Below, piece after piece: positions 10,928 through 23,456 of a DNA stretch of 64,000 nucleotides. Positions within the stretch are counted from its first letter, which is position 1. Every line of letters starts with the position of its first letter. Both the position numbers and the translations under genes were made by a program. Source of the stretch: Theocolax elegans (taxonomy: Eukaryota; Arthropoda; Insecta; Hymenoptera; Cerocephalidae); the NCBI GenBank assembly GCA_026168455.1, contig CM047430.1, forward strand, positions 20,231,583-20,295,582. The letters are read 5' to 3'. The notes beneath the pieces are model-generated. The model was not told where the DNA came from. It made no database searches and was given only the letters and a program-made list of their open reading frames with translations.

Positions 10928-11430
10928 ACCTCGTTTGTAATCTCTGCCCATCAACTAATAAGTACGGCGTGAAGTCGACTACGTTGCTACGACGCCAACC
11001 TCGTTACCCGTAGCCGTCTCTACTCTGCTTCACTTGATGACGCCGAACACCAAGATCGCCACACCTATTCCATGTAAAATCTCCAGGTAATTCTTTGTAT
11101 ATCGGGGTGGCACTGATATGCGTTTTTATCTACAGAATAATTCGGTATCTGCTGTATACCAAATTTGTGTACACGCATAACCTCAATCCAACCTTGTTTC
11201 TCCTAACACACAGCTGTCATATGTGAATACGGTTGCGATAGTAAGATACAGCTGTATATGTTCCTATGTCTTTATCCTACATATCAGTAGCATATACTAA
11301 AATAAATGGTATTATCTTCACAGTGGACTGGATGCTTGCATGCTAACTCCGGATACCCTGGGCCGAGGATAGCAATTTTCACTCTGGCTGTGGACTGCTG
11401 ACATCTTCCAGCTCAGTTTCTCCGTACTTG
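10927..11430. repeat. Segmental duplication copy 2, containing the empty transposon site
   Basis: Uninterrupted copy of 4139-4388 plus 10636-10926. The join at 11171-11190 (ACACGCATAACCTCAATCC) shows what the insertion site looked like before the transposon arrived. Small differences from copy 1, such as an extra GAATACGGTTG near 11226, indicate independent drift. No coding sequence is recognised in it. Confidence 0.92.
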
Positions 11431-11756
11431 TCAGTCTATTGGAAGCCCCTGTGGTTGCTGCTTTATCGACCTCCCTCAACAGTTAGCTAGACGGTCCTGA
11501 TGATAAGCTGGGTTTTCGCTAGCCGTTTCAGCTTACATATATTTCAAGTGGCATTGTGTGTTAGTGAGTCTTGTGAAGGGTTATTAGAATTGTGAGAGTG
11601 GGTAGGACTTAGATCCAGTGCGGGTAGGTAGACAGAGGGTAAGGTTTAAGTAATATGAGTAGCGAAGTTTAAATAAGTAGTCGCTTAGCTATTCGGGTAG
11701 GTAGGTATTCGCTTTAGCTTCAAATATAATTCAATCATGTTGCGAAGCACATTGTC

Positions 11757-11794
<38 letters not shown>

Positions 11795-11939
11795 AAGATA
11801 AACACTTCTGGCCAAAATTTTAAACTACAGAAATTTATCGTAAAGAATAAAGATATTTTTAAGAAGACAGGTAAAAATTGTTAAGTGATAGAAACAATTT
11901 TTTCAAGAGCTATTTTTGAAGCTATTTATCTCAAAATCT
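11431..11939. other. No recognisable gene; (TA)n microsatellite at ~11763-11791
   Basis: Moderately GC-rich sequence to about 11760, then an uninterrupted TA run and AT-rich DNA. No open frame or motif is supported. Confidence 0.6.
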
Positions 11940-13620
11940 ATTACAGGAATCTGCACCTTTCAACCCAAAAATTATATCTAAAATATTGCATTAAAAATCT
12001 GAAAAAATTCGTACGGATAGCTGAAGACATAAGGTAGGGCTTGACGTTTTGATTTTTTAATGAAAAGACATGTTTTAAATAATAATTGAGTAAACAATGT
12101 TTGGTCGGTAATTATTCATCTAAAAAATCATAATGTTTCAACAACACCATTGTGATCAAATTATGTATTTAAACATTTGGGAAAATTTGTGTATATTATT
12201 TAAAACATGCTTAAGGGCTTGACGTTTAGCGTTTTTTAAAAACTTTATTCATTTGTTTATAAAACAAAGGACAAAATGACCATTTTCTGGGTCCGATATC
12301 CCGTTAAATTGAGATATCTTATTAGAAATTCGGTGAAATGTTATTGGTAGCTTAGCATAATGTATTTTCATTTGTAATTTTCACCCTCCATTGTTGAATT
12401 TGTAAATAGTCTATTGTTAAAACCCTTCCCAATCGACTATTTAGAAATAATGTTTTTTCTTTACTTTCTTGTGTATTTATTAATATCTTTGCATGCTTTT
12501 TTTTATTTTTTGCTTTATTGCTCGATATACTACTATAAATTGCATGATTATCTTTTGCTTTACTTTCTTATAGGATATTTTAGATTGCTGTACTGCATGA
12601 GAGCATAAAGAGATGTTGAACCCAAATTACAGGGATCTACACCAAAAAGTGTATCTAAAATATTAATTAAAAAATCGATACAGACAAAAAGACTGATGGT
12701 TTGACTTTTAAAGAAAATTTTTTTTTAAGTAATTGAGCAAACCAGATTAATTTGTAGTTTTTAATCAATGTAGATACATTGTTGAAAACATGCCTTAGGG
12801 TGTGAAAGCATTATTATTTCGAAACTTCATTGTTTTGTTTAAAATATCATTGTAAAAAATTTTTGTGTGATTTGCTAATATCTTTGCATGATTGTTTTTG
12901 CTTTACTTTCTTATGGGATATTATAGATTGGTGTACTGCATGAGAGCATAAAGAGATGTCGAACCCAAATTGCATGGATCTACACCAAAGAGTGTATCTA
13001 AAATATTAATTAAAAAATCGATACAGAGAAAAGGTCTGATGGTTTGACTTCTAAAGAAAAATTTTATTTTAAATAATAATTGAGCAAACCAGTTTAATTT
13101 GTAGTTTTTAATCAATGTGGATACATTGTTGAAAACATGTCTTAGGGCGTGAAAGCATTATTATTTCGAAACTTCATTGTTTTGTTTAAAATAACAATGT
13201 AAAAAAACATTTGTGTGATTTGTTAATATCTTTGCATGATTTTCTTTTCTTTTATTTTCTTACGAGATATTTTAGATTTGCGTACTGTATCAGTATAAAG
13301 AGATGTTGAACCCAAATTATAGGGATCTACACCAAAAAATGTGATACAAATGATACAAATGACTTAAAACATGAGGTAGAGTCTAACAGTTCGATTTCTC
13401 AATAAAAAATTATTCTTACAATAATAATTGAGTAAACCATTATTGGTTTGTAATTATTAATCAAAAATGACAAAAACATAGTAAAAGATCAATTTTAATA
13501 TCTGGCAAAATGTGGGTACATTGTTGAAAACACGCCTGAGGACCTGGAAGACAACATTATTATTTCAAAATCTCATTGTTTTGTTTATAAAAACAATGTG
13601 AAATATAACAATTTTTTGAA
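11940..13620. repeat. Decayed ~350-396-bp tandem repeat, about four copies
   Basis: Landmarks recur in order: GGATCTACACCAAAAAGTGT (12632, 12968, 13323), ACTGCATGAGAGCATAAAGA (12593, 12938, degenerate at 13285), AATATCTTTGCATG (12482, 12873, 13224) and the GTTGAAAACATG...CATTGTTTTG block. A more diverged copy begins near 11945. Copies differ by substitutions and indels, so this is an old array. No coding potential. Confidence 0.8.
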
Positions 13621-14227
13621 TGTTATATCCCTAAATAATTTTATTGACATTGCCACATTTGTTGCTTTTAACATATTACAAAAATATTATGTATCTAATG
13701 CCATCTACTGGCAAATCTATCTATAGGAAAAACTCATTATTCTTTCCTTATCACGGCGCCTTGGAAATTTGCAACGAAATAATACAGCGAGCGCCATCTA
13801 TGGAAGAAAACATCACTGCACGACCGCGTGACGTAATTCGTAAAGTAATGGCGGCGTGCAAAACAAGTCGTTTCTCGTCAGTCAAATCGTACTTATCACT
13901 TTACGATTTGAATATTAATCTTTTGAGGTGACAACCGGCCTACAAATACTTCTGGTATGAGCGGCAATCCCGCTCATCTCTCTATTTGCATGGTATGGTC
14001 TTTATTTTTTTTAAATTAACAATTATTTCGGATATGTCTCGACTGACCTCAGCGCCATTACTCCTGGTGCCAATTTTAGGAGAGAGCGCTTACGCCATCT
14101 TCGTCGTAAATATATAATTAAATTTAACAATCTATATTACCGACCCGCGGAACGTTGTTTTAGACCATCCGACATCCCCTTAACTGTGTATATTATTTTA
14201 GTTCGCGATATTTTACCTCTCTCTCTC
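13621..14227. other. Possible LTR U3 region; no supported gene
   Basis: A 95-codon frame (13644-13931) has no recognisable motif. From about 13928 (TGACAACCGGCC) the sequence becomes GC-richer and leads into the LTR-like segment that follows, so a long terminal repeat may begin here. The start is not fixed by any second copy. Confidence 0.3.
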
Positions 14228-14540
14228 TACAAGTCGGCCATTTACCGACTTATAATAATAAGTGTAGGCCTCGGCGACGATTAGTTATTTTATTTGTTGT
14301 TTCTTTTCAATTTTATTTTAATAAATTCATTTTATTATTAGAATTCAATCCGATATCCGGGTAATTGAATTTAACCCACATGCGACTCCTTCCGTAATCC
14401 TAAGAGCTCGTATATTTCTGATTGACAAGTGCTCGACGCGATATCCCTGTTTCGCGGTTCATTTCAGATTTGATTTTCACCTGGTTGTTATCTAAAACAG
14501 TACCATGGTTTCAAACTAACACTTAACAGATTTGGTAGAG
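14228..14540 (+). other. LTR-like R/U5 segment with poly(A) signal and candidate PBS
   Basis: AGTCGGCCATTTACCGACTT, AATAATAAGTGTAGGCCTCG and GACGATTAG recur with few changes at 39666-39713, showing a dispersed repeat. A T-rich stretch with AATAAA (about 14319) follows. Near 14530 ACACTTAACA is followed by GATTTGGTAGAGCGG, resembling an LTR end and a TGG-initiated tRNA primer-binding site. No adjoining pol gene is visible. Identification as an LTR is tentative. Confidence 0.35.
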
Positions 14541-14664
14541 CGGACAGGTAACCGCCGCCGCAACGCGGGAAAAATATGTTTATTTGAATACGGTAAGTTT
14601 AACCGCACCGCTGAGCATTAGCGATAATAAAATAAACATCCGCGCGGCAGTCAAACTGTTATGC

Positions 14665-14770
14665 CAAACGTAAATTAATAGATTGGACTTATATGACGCC
14701 CAACGTTAATTTCTAGATTGCGCCTACGAGCCGCACAACGTAAATTTTTAGATTGTGTTTTTTTGTGATA
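14665..14770. repeat. ~35-bp degenerate tandem repeat, three units
   Basis: AACGTAAATTAATAGATTG (14668), AACGTTAATTTCTAGATTG (14702) and AACGTAAATTTTTAGATTG (14737) lie 34-35 bp apart, each followed by a GC-richer spacer. Confidence 0.75.
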
Positions 14771-15655
14771 CGAGCTGCGCATACATAGGTGCCCAGATAA
14801 AATAGGATTTTATTATAAACAGAAGTGAATCTGACTTAAATTAATTGATTTTTTTGTTGTTATCAATATATTTTTAATTTAATTTTTTTAAGGACGTGTG
14901 GATTTTACGTGTAAGTTTTATTATATACTAGTTACGTTAATTAATATATTTATTATTACCGACAGTTACATTAATCGGTCTGCGGTTAATTCTAACCTTT
15001 GAATTATTGTATCTAGACAATAATTTATAAGTTTGATCCGGATTTTCTTTTATTGTTGTTTAGTTTAGTTGAAAGAAATCCGAGGTTGGTAATAATAACT
15101 TTTTTTTAATTAATTAGACATAAATAATAGTAAATTTGAATTTTAAAATTGAAATATAGTTGGATTCGCCTTGAGGTCCGCAATTTACATACCGAGTCCC
15201 TAATTTTGAGTAGGTTAGTCGGAAAATCGGCGTTATTTAATTTTCCGACTTCATAAAAATTGTAACACCTATGCAAGAGTAAAAATTTTTGTTTTTGAAG
15301 TTTGCTTATTAAATTTATATTTTGACAACGCGACCGGCTCTCGCGTTACAATAAAAATTGTATCATTATTTTTTTGTAACATTGCAACTGTAAAAGGTTA
15401 CAGCGGCGTACACATTTAATTGTCTAAGAATATATTAATATTTATTTATCTATTTATTTAATTATTTATTTATTTATTTTATAATATATACAGCGTGCAT
15501 TGGTGACCGAGAGCCGGAGTAAATTCGATTTTTTCGTATTTAATTGGATTTAAACAATTTTTTTCTTGTAGAATAATTTTGTCGTCCATGCAGTATATTT
15601 AAAGGGATTAGGTTTTTTTTCGATTTTGATGAACAAACCATGCATGTTTTTATTT
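14771..15655. other. No recognisable gene
   Basis: AT-rich sequence with short ATTT runs near 15440-15480. No open frame, tRNA or terminal repeat could be supported. Confidence 0.5.
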
Positions 15656-15700
15656 GGCGACGTTACGATGGATATCCTCCATCCTCATCAGGTTATACCT
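15650..15700 (-). ncRNA. Hammerhead-ribozyme-like motif (degenerate)
   Basis: On the minus strand CTGATGA (15691-15685) is followed by GGATGG...CCATC, which forms a short stem II, then CGTAAC and GTCGCC. The hammerhead core is CUGANGA, stem II, GAAA, then NUH. Here the GAAA box reads GTAA, so activity is doubtful. Hammerheads with the order CTGATGA..CGAAAC-GTC sit in the terminal repeats of Penelope-like retroelements. No Penelope RT is visible nearby, so this would be an isolated terminal-repeat relic. Confidence 0.5.
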
Positions 15701-16499
15701 TTATTAATAATATCAGTATAACAATATTTTTCAAAATATCTTCTTATATCGTTCTTATATCTCTGATGCGACGCTCTATACTTGAAAACAAAAGTAAGCA
15801 AATTTATTAAAAACAATTATAATTTTGCGCAGAAATTGAGGTTATGTGTGATCTATACCTTTCCACAGTAATTAAGTCCATAATCAACATCGTTTTTCAA
15901 AAAGTTAAATAAATTAAATAAATAAATTATAAAAAACACAAAATAATTTAATACACAATAACACATATTTAGCAAAAGGCAGTCAAAGTGGTAAAATAAC
16001 GAAATATCAATTGTATTACAAACGGTTAATAACAACAATTCAAATCTCTCGCTTCGCGTTCTTAGAAACACCCGTGCGGTCAATCGAAATTAGATCAATC
16101 GAATAGACATCCCCACTCTCCGGGGAAATTTGAAATTCTTACATGTACATAATAAATTAAACAACACAAATGACTCGAATCTGCTATTAAATTTGATTAA
16201 ATTTAAGCGATAATTTATTTATAAATTATAAGCTTAGATGATCAATAAATGAATTTATTCAGTATGTAAAAAAGTAATAGTTTTCTTAAATTTGCCGCGT
16301 CGCGCATGCTCCGATTGCGAATCGCGCAACTTGATCTATAGCTAGGCACCTTCTGATAAATATAGTTTTAGGTTATATCACTAAAGAAAGGTATTTATTC
16401 TCACAATTTTGATTTTAATTTAATATTATTAATAATGTTATTATAATGTTGGCTAAGATTCTTCGTATCATATTTTACATTAATTGTATTAATTTGTAT
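15701..16499. other. No recognisable gene
   Basis: AT-rich. The minus-strand frame at 15853-16083 shows no motif and is not called. Confidence 0.45.
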
Positions 16500-17328
16500 T
16501 AATTAAGTAGCAGCGTCGCGGCGAAACGTGAGCGGGTTGAATTTGAGAGAGAGAGAGAGAGAGAGTGAGTTGTACGAGTTAGAGTGAGAGAGAAGGAGAG
16601 AGCGAGAGAGACAGCGTGTAAGACGCATCTCTATACCGGAGTATCTTTCCTCTTGCTCGGGTATCCGAGGAGAGGTATACACCGGTATATCGGGAGAAAG
16701 TTCGCGCGCAACCGTGTTTAGCCGGAAGCGCCCGATCTCACCGATCGCAAGCTTCACGGGAGATCCTTGCCTGGATTTTATGGGAGCGGCAAGGTAGGGA
16801 GAGAGTAGCTTGCGCCGCGGATCGCGGGAAACGAGAATCCCCCCCCGAACAGCGCACCAAGGAAAGGCATTGCAAGAGCCGATCATCATCGGCTATCTCC
16901 GATTGCGCCCGTGAGTGGGAGTGAGAGAGAGAATCCCTAGTCGCGGAGGAATCGGAGTTATGTGCTGGGCGGGCTATCCTGCGTGTGAGAGAGATAGCGC
17001 TATCGCCTAGCCCTTTCGGGTATAAAGTCTGTTTTAAATTTTAAAGAGTGTTTTAAAATAGATTCTTCCGGGAGATATATCTGTCCCTACCTCCCCTCCC
17101 TTTTAAAGAAACTAATAATAATTTTTTTCTTTATATACGGGACGCGGCGAAATAAGTATTGTTATTTTATAAGTTCAAGAGCGCGGTATTTTTATTTTTG
17201 CTCTCCTCCCCTCCCTGACCCACGTATATTATATAGTAATTATAATTTAATAATTGTGTTTATTATTTATTACTATTTATTTATATAATATATGTGAATC
17301 AGCTGCAAAGTTACCATAGTTGTAATAT
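16500..17328. other. GC/GA-rich block, possible LTR or promoter region of the gypsy-type element
   Basis: An abrupt rise in GC, with (GA)n near 16544-16563, several short inverted repeats (for example GAGGAGAGGTATACACC) and a GGGTATAAAG box at about 17018-17027. It lies directly upstream of the hairpin-rich leader and gag. It does not match the 3' LTR beginning at 34990, so it cannot be confirmed as the 5' LTR. The minus-strand 128-codon frame (16503-16889) is low-complexity and is not called. Confidence 0.35.
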
Positions 17329-18665
17329 TAATTATTTAAACTCGTGTGTGAGTTAAATAATTAAAATTATTTTTATTGCAATTATCTGACAGTAATTACT
17401 TAATTTAATATTTTGTATTTATTAAGTGTTACTGCTCACAATATTTGTAACAAATTTTTGAAAATTTTGAGTGTGAAAATTTTTTTTTTATAACTCGTGT
17501 TAATTGTTTAGACTTGATGCAAATTAAACAATTAATGTTAAGTATCTTTGTGTGATTGTTCCGCAAAGATACGAGAGTGCTAATAATTATTTAGACTCGA
17601 GAGTGAGTTAAATAATTGAATTTTTTTTTTGCATCGGCATCTAACCTAAATTTTGTATTCGTTATTTGCTGTGAAATTTTAATATATGTAAAAACTTCCT
17701 TTTTTTTTCTGTGTGGTTAAAATATATCTCCGCACATTTTTTACCAATTATTTAGACTTGTTAGTTAAATAATTGGTTATAAATAATTTTTCGTGTGTTT
17801 GAGTAAAATAATACGGTATATGAATTTAATTGTTTAGACCTGTTAGCAAGTTAAATAATTAAATTTTCATTTCCTTTTCTTTCAATTTATTTAAAAAAGG
17901 AAATATAAATTATTCCAACTTGGTACCAACATAAATTATTTATTTAGTCCTTTTTAGGATAAAATAAATATATTTCGCTAGTAAAATTGTCGTTTGGGAC
18001 GACAACTAGTGAAATAATTATTTTGTTGCAAACCATACGGGATCTACAACATTTCTTAATACCCATACTTTTTTTAAATAATTTAATTAAATTTGCGCTT
18101 GTAGAGTAAATTCTAAAGCAAAATTTTTTTTGCTTGGCTTGGATAAGCAAAATAATAAATGGTGTCCTGGTGCGCGTGAATCACAAGACACTGTATTTAT
18201 TTAAATATTTATTTTATAATTAATTATGTAGACTCGTTAGCGAGATAAATAATTTAATTTTTTTTCTCTTTTCTTCCTTTATAATTTGTTGTTTTTTTTA
18301 TTTATTAATAAATTAAAGCTTTAATTGTTTCAATTTCCATAACAAAACGAACTCTTCTTTTCGTCAGTGAGGAATCTGCTGGATTATAACTGGCGAGAGA
18401 GATATTTTGGGAAATCGTTAAATTTACGATTACTGGTAAATTACCGACGATAATGAAATAATTTGAGATTTTCTTTTGTTAATAATTATTTGTGCTTACA
18501 GAAGCAAAGCAATTGTATAGACTCTATTATAAACATTAATTATTTAGACTTGTGAGCAAGTAAAATAATTAATCTAAATTTGGTGTGAGTGTTAAGTGTG
18601 TGTTTTGCCACAACTTTAACCAGCAAAATTTAATTGTTTTGTCCTTCCAAGGACAAAATAAATTT
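17329..18665 (+). repeat. Array of about nine related hairpins in the gypsy leader
   Basis: Hairpins of the form AATTATTTAGACTYG-loop-CRAGTTAAATAATT occur at 17329-17363, 17500-17535, 17585-17617, 17744-17776, 17823-17865, 17936-17970, 18222-18254, 18536-18572 and 18627-18665. Most keep one unpaired base between the TTTA/TAAA and ACT/AGT stem parts. Stem changes are often paired: TTAATTGTTTA with TAAACAATTAA, or CCAATTATTTA with TAAATAATTGG. The sequence between hairpins is unrelated and the spacing is irregular, so this is not a simple tandem repeat. They precede the gag reading frame on the same strand and would be in its leader RNA. Function unknown. Confidence 0.85.
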
Positions 18666-18905
18666 CGCGTGAGGGAAATCGTTTGGATTTTGGTTAAGTG
18701 AATTAATTTTGTTGCTACACTAGTCGGTGCATATTTACAATTTATTGTAATTAGGCCGACACCAAATTTTTTTTAACTCGTTGCGAAAATTCGATATTTC
18801 CGAAGTATTTCTTAGTATTCATCTGAAATCCCGTTTCAGAGTACTTCTCCCGACGTAACACGTCGGCTGCGGCCTGGTCAAAAAAATAATGGCCAGCAGC
18901 TATGA

Positions 18906-21718
18906 AACCCGAATGAGAAGCTTCCGATCGAGGCAGTGTATGCCCAATTGGAGCATCTAAGTTTAAACGCAAATGGCGAAGAGGCGGAGTGCCGCGAACG
19001 CCTTTTGCGTCACCGGATTAGATGTGTAGACATTAATCTGGAAATCCCAAGGTTCCCAGAGTACGATGAGAATGTAAGGGCAGAGCCTGCGCATTAACCT
19101 CTAGTATGTCAGGAAATATTGGAAATTAGGAAACCTCGTTCCAGGAAAGGGAGTGTGGTCCCATCAGGAACGGAAGTTTCCTGCTAGTCCGAAATGTCGG
19201 ATCGCGAAAGGGTTGGTACTGACAGAGCACCCATTCTCGAAGAAGGTGGAGCTCAGTCATCAAGTGGTCTGTCCAGAAACTCGCCAATGAGTACTGCACA
19301 GAGCCCAAGGTTAGCATCAACAGGTGCTATACCTAAACGGTTTGGTGAGGTACCGGCAGCAAACACGACCACGAATGCAATCCCTTATGTTCCTGTTTCG
19401 GTGGCTGCAACCTCGTGCACAACCACTACGTCGACGGTTACGACCATGACGACTGCTCACCTCGGAGGTTTTTATGCACCCGCACATTACCTCCCAATTG
19501 GGGATCAGAGAAACAGCGGATATTTTGACACTAGAGAGTGTGAAGTGCCAACACAACATTTTGACTTGGATTCGCAGGCGGAAGCCGACCGTCGTACGTC
19601 ACGAGGATACACCTCTAGACAATATGACAACAGGCAAACCGAGGCTAACACCACCGAACGTCAATTTGTTGATGATAGGAATGGATATGACCTTCCTAAT
19701 GACGTCAACATTCCATCTTACGAAAAACCGATGATTAAACCGAGACGTCGTGATACCTCTTCTACGACTTGCGAGGGACAAGATAGAAGAGAGAGGCGTG
19801 AGTACACGACTCCAATCAGAAAACGACGACAGCACCGTTCTGTGAGTAGAGCCTCAAGCAACGATGAACGTCGTGAGAACTGTACGGAGAGACGTACTCA
19901 GAAACGTCATTCGAACCGTAAACTCGATCAATGAACTCAGACGGATTCGTCCGGTGGGTATCAGTCTGATCGCGAACCTACTCGTAAGACATCCGATTCT
20001 CGTAGGGCGGCTGAAGGCCGACAAGAGGATAGGAATTCTCCTACCAGTAGACGTAGGAGTTCCCGGGCGGATAATGGAGATGACCGTCGGGAAAGAGACT
20101 CCTACGAGGCCAGGCCAAGGTATTGTGAAGACGATATCCGAACGCACGATCGGACAGGGTGCGCACGAGAGCTGCGTATCCGGAACATGTCCTTTGATGG
20201 TGAGACCAAAAAGGACGCAGAAGAGTTTCTGAACCGTTTGCACGACTTCAGAAATGACAACGAGTTCTCAGATCGTAGGATGTTCAGTGCCCTGCCCAAT
20301 GTGTTCTCAAAATCAACACTGTTCTGGTATAGAACAGTTCAACCATCTCTTCGAGATTGGCGTGATTTTGAGATCGAGTTCCTTAATAAGTATGGCCGTA
20401 TCATAAATGACGAAGATTTACTCATGGAACTTCGATCAAGAACACAAAATGAGGGAGAAAAGTCTAAGATTTTCTTGAACTGTTTCAGAGCGATGAGGTC
20501 AGATTACCGTAGGTACATACCAGTACGCGAAATCGGGAATTTTTCTGATTTGACAAGCTATGGTAAAGTTAAGTGCGAGAAGCCCGTACCAGAAGCTTTT
20601 CCGAAACAGAGTGGTGAAGCACGAGTTTCGGGTAAAGTGGCGACTGTTACCGAAAAGAGTAAGGATGAGTCTTCTCATTCGGATAAACAGTCGTCTAAGA
20701 AAACTATTAAGAAGAGCAAAAAAAGTGCGAAAAACTCGCCAAACTCTTCTTCAAGCGAATACGAAGCAGCCGCTGTGTACGGTACTTCCAACGTTGCTAA
20801 TGGTTTGCAGAAACAATAGGGTAAATTGAATAATGGAGTGAGTGCCCGCAATTCGAAATCCCTATCGTACGTGCTTGTTTCTCAACAGTCACCTGGACAA
20901 CAAAAACAGAGCTCGGGCAAAAGAGAAAGACGTTCTTTGACGAATTCTCAACTGCCCCAGCAAAATGTTCTTGTCCCACAAATTGCACAAGACCTGGTGA
21001 GGTATGTGCAACAGGCGACGGCAGTAAACCCAACGAACCTGAGGACCAACTTTGTCGGCGTATGTTTCACATGCCAAAAAGTTGGTCATAGGTCGTCGGA
21101 TTGCCCGAGCCGAACATGCTACCGAGGCGGAAACATTGGGCACTCTACTGAGCAGTGCTCTACCGAATTGGTAGCAAAGGAGTGCCAGCTGTGTGAAACA
21201 AGTGGCGTTACACTCCAAACATGTCCTAACTGCGTCAGATTCCTCCAAAACGTGCGAAACCTGAACGCAGGGCACCCAAGCTGCTCCGGGCAACCGCGTG
21301 GTTTACAAGGGCAAGAGTTCAAGTTTGGAGAACCCTCTAAACTCTTTAAGAAGTCCAGCAAATCAGTTGTTAACTTCTCTAAAGTCCTTAACGGAGATCA
21401 AATTCTCACTCATACCGAATTTAGTGTTGAAAGTAAGTCTGAGTGTAAGGAACCTAAATACTCTGGGGATTCGACAGATGGAAAAGTTCTTAGAACACAA
21501 CCCGTCAATCCCACCTGAGCTTTGCAAGGTAAAACAGAACAAGGAACCTTATAAGACCAACAAAAGCGTGAGGCTAACGATTGGGTTAAGGAACTCCAAA
21601 GGCAAATATACTCTGGGTATCAGAGATATAATTGGTGAAGAAGGCGTAAAGAGATCGTTATCTCAACCGCTTAGCACCATCGGAGTAAACGACTTTGGTT
21701 GTTGCTCATCGTCACCCC
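18906..21718 (+). pseudogene. gag: Ty3/gypsy-type gag with multiple nonsense codons
   Basis: One frame can be followed from 18906 to 21518, broken by TAA (19095), TAG (19179), TGA (19932) and TAG (20817). The last two are one C-to-T change from CGA and CAG. In order: a short SAP-like helical N-terminus (IEAVYAQLEHLSLNANG, about 18924-18974), a Ser/Thr/Arg-rich stretch, a retrotransposon gag core (about 20184-20530: MSFDGETKKDAEEFLNRL ... FLNKYGRI ... FRAMRSDYRRY), a basic linker, and a zinc knuckle CFTCQKVGHRSSDC (near 21066). A second knuckle is damaged (CYRGGNIGHSTEQC, second Cys lost), followed by CQLC...CPNC. After 21518 the frame shifts. At 21719 an LTR interrupts it; the pol part resumes at 33947. 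Gag would form particles and bind RNA; this copy cannot. Confidence 0.85.
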
Positions 21719-22170
21719 TGTCACGTCCAGACTTGTACCAACCACTATAAAAAATGTTACAAGAAGGCAAATGGTTAATAAACCATTCGCGTTCCTTTCG
21801 CTCTTGTTTGACTAGGACTAGCCTTACGTCTCCGGGAGTAGCGAGCGAAGTTATTTTGAGAGTAGAGATGCAGGATATAATGTGGGATAAATAAAATAAT
21901 ATATGTTTTATTTCGTATTAATCATGCATTATTTATTTAAATATATTAACATCATAATATGCTGTTTTCCTTTAAATGAACACGTGTAACTAAATTCTTA
22001 CAGCTTTTTAATGGGCAAAAACACATAAAATTACACTATTTTATTAACAATTGCGTAAAATTATTTAAGTCAAATAACAATTTTAAATTTGATTGAATAA
22101 ACAATTGCACTGCGAACACGTTAACAAATTATAGAATAAAATATACACAAGGTTATTTTTTCATAAACAT
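21719..22170 (-). mobile_element. LTR number 1 (minus orientation), piece 1 of 3
   Basis: It begins TGTCACGTCCAGACTTG and matches 31320-31770 closely. It is cut at T22170 by the Helitron-type insertion and resumes at 30089. It interrupts the gypsy gag. The flanking tetranucleotides (CCCC left, CTCT right) do not match well, so its own target duplication is eroded or lost. Confidence 0.85.
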
Positions 22171-23440
22171 CTGATATTATATTATATTGGATCGACTTTT
22201 GGTCTCCGGTTCTCCGGTTTTGTAAAAGTACATTTTTTTAATTTCAAAGTTTTATTTTAATAGGACTTTACAATTTTGGGCCTTTCATTTTTTGGGCCTT
22301 ACATTTTTTAAGCCTTATAAATTTTTTATAAATTTTTTAGGCCTTATATTTTGTTTGAACAAATAGATATTAACTACTATGTCGATATTATTACCAGAAA
22401 ATTATCTTAACAACAATAATTAAAATATCATTTGATTACGTAATTAAATTTAATAAAATTTCAACACTGGAACATACAATAAATCAAATTAATTTTTATT
22501 GTTTATTTTACAAACTTATTTTTGCAAAAATTTCAAATTACAATTATTATGTTACAATTGTATTCTATTCACTTGTAAAATTTAATTTAATGAATTTTTT
22601 AAAATGAAAAAATGAAAAAATGATAAACTTAAAAATAAAAAAATTAAAAACTTAAAAATTTAAAAATTTAAAACGTTTAAGAATATAGCAAAATTACTTA
22701 TGTGAGGCTTAGAAAACGGGAAACTAATTTTTATGAACAATTTGATAGTAATTTTATATAATTTTATAAAAACTGTAAATGACAGTTTTTGTGGTTGATT
22801 TACATTACGAATAGAGGTGAACGTTTTCCTTCATATTTTTTTTATTTGTGTTTACAAATTTTGGGCCTTATAAATTTTATATGTGCAAATACTTTCATAC
22901 ATGAGTATATATATATATATATATGTACACCTGCCCGGGAAAACTATATATTGTATATTTCATAAGATATATTTTTTTCAATATATCGTTTTTATTGTTT
23001 ATATATTTTATAAATTCAGCAAGTATTCATCGAAATCATCTTTAACAGAAAAATTAAATAAAATATTAAAATAAATATTACTGTTTTTAAAATGCCATTT
23101 AGAAGATTTATATCCAATATGCATATTGTCACATATTATTGATATTATATATGTTATATCTGTAACAACAAAATTTTTATTATTAATTATAAATAAACTG
23201 ACATTAATTATTAACTATTAATTATAAGTCAAAACTATACCTTTTAACTTCATCATTAAAAAATACTACTGCATTTTTTATTTCGATAGTCTTAATAAAC
23301 TAATCAGGATACTGAAATACAAAAAGACATATTATATTTAAAACAATAATAATTTAAAATAAAAATTAGATAATTTTATAATATACCTTGTGACTTTAAT
23401 CGTATGGAATGCCATTAGAAATATAATATTTTGTTGATAT
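22171..23440. other. AT-rich 3' non-coding part of the Helitron
   Basis: Low-complexity AT-rich sequence with repeated TTTGGGCCTTA.ATTTT motifs (about 22275-22345 and 22858). No gene is supported. Confidence 0.6.
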
Positions 23441-23456
23441 AATATTAATTGGAATG

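Noticed and set aside
16503..16889. 128-codon minus-strand frame in the GC-rich block
   Set aside because: Low-complexity Ser/Leu stretch derived from GA repeats, no motif, and opposite to the gypsy element.
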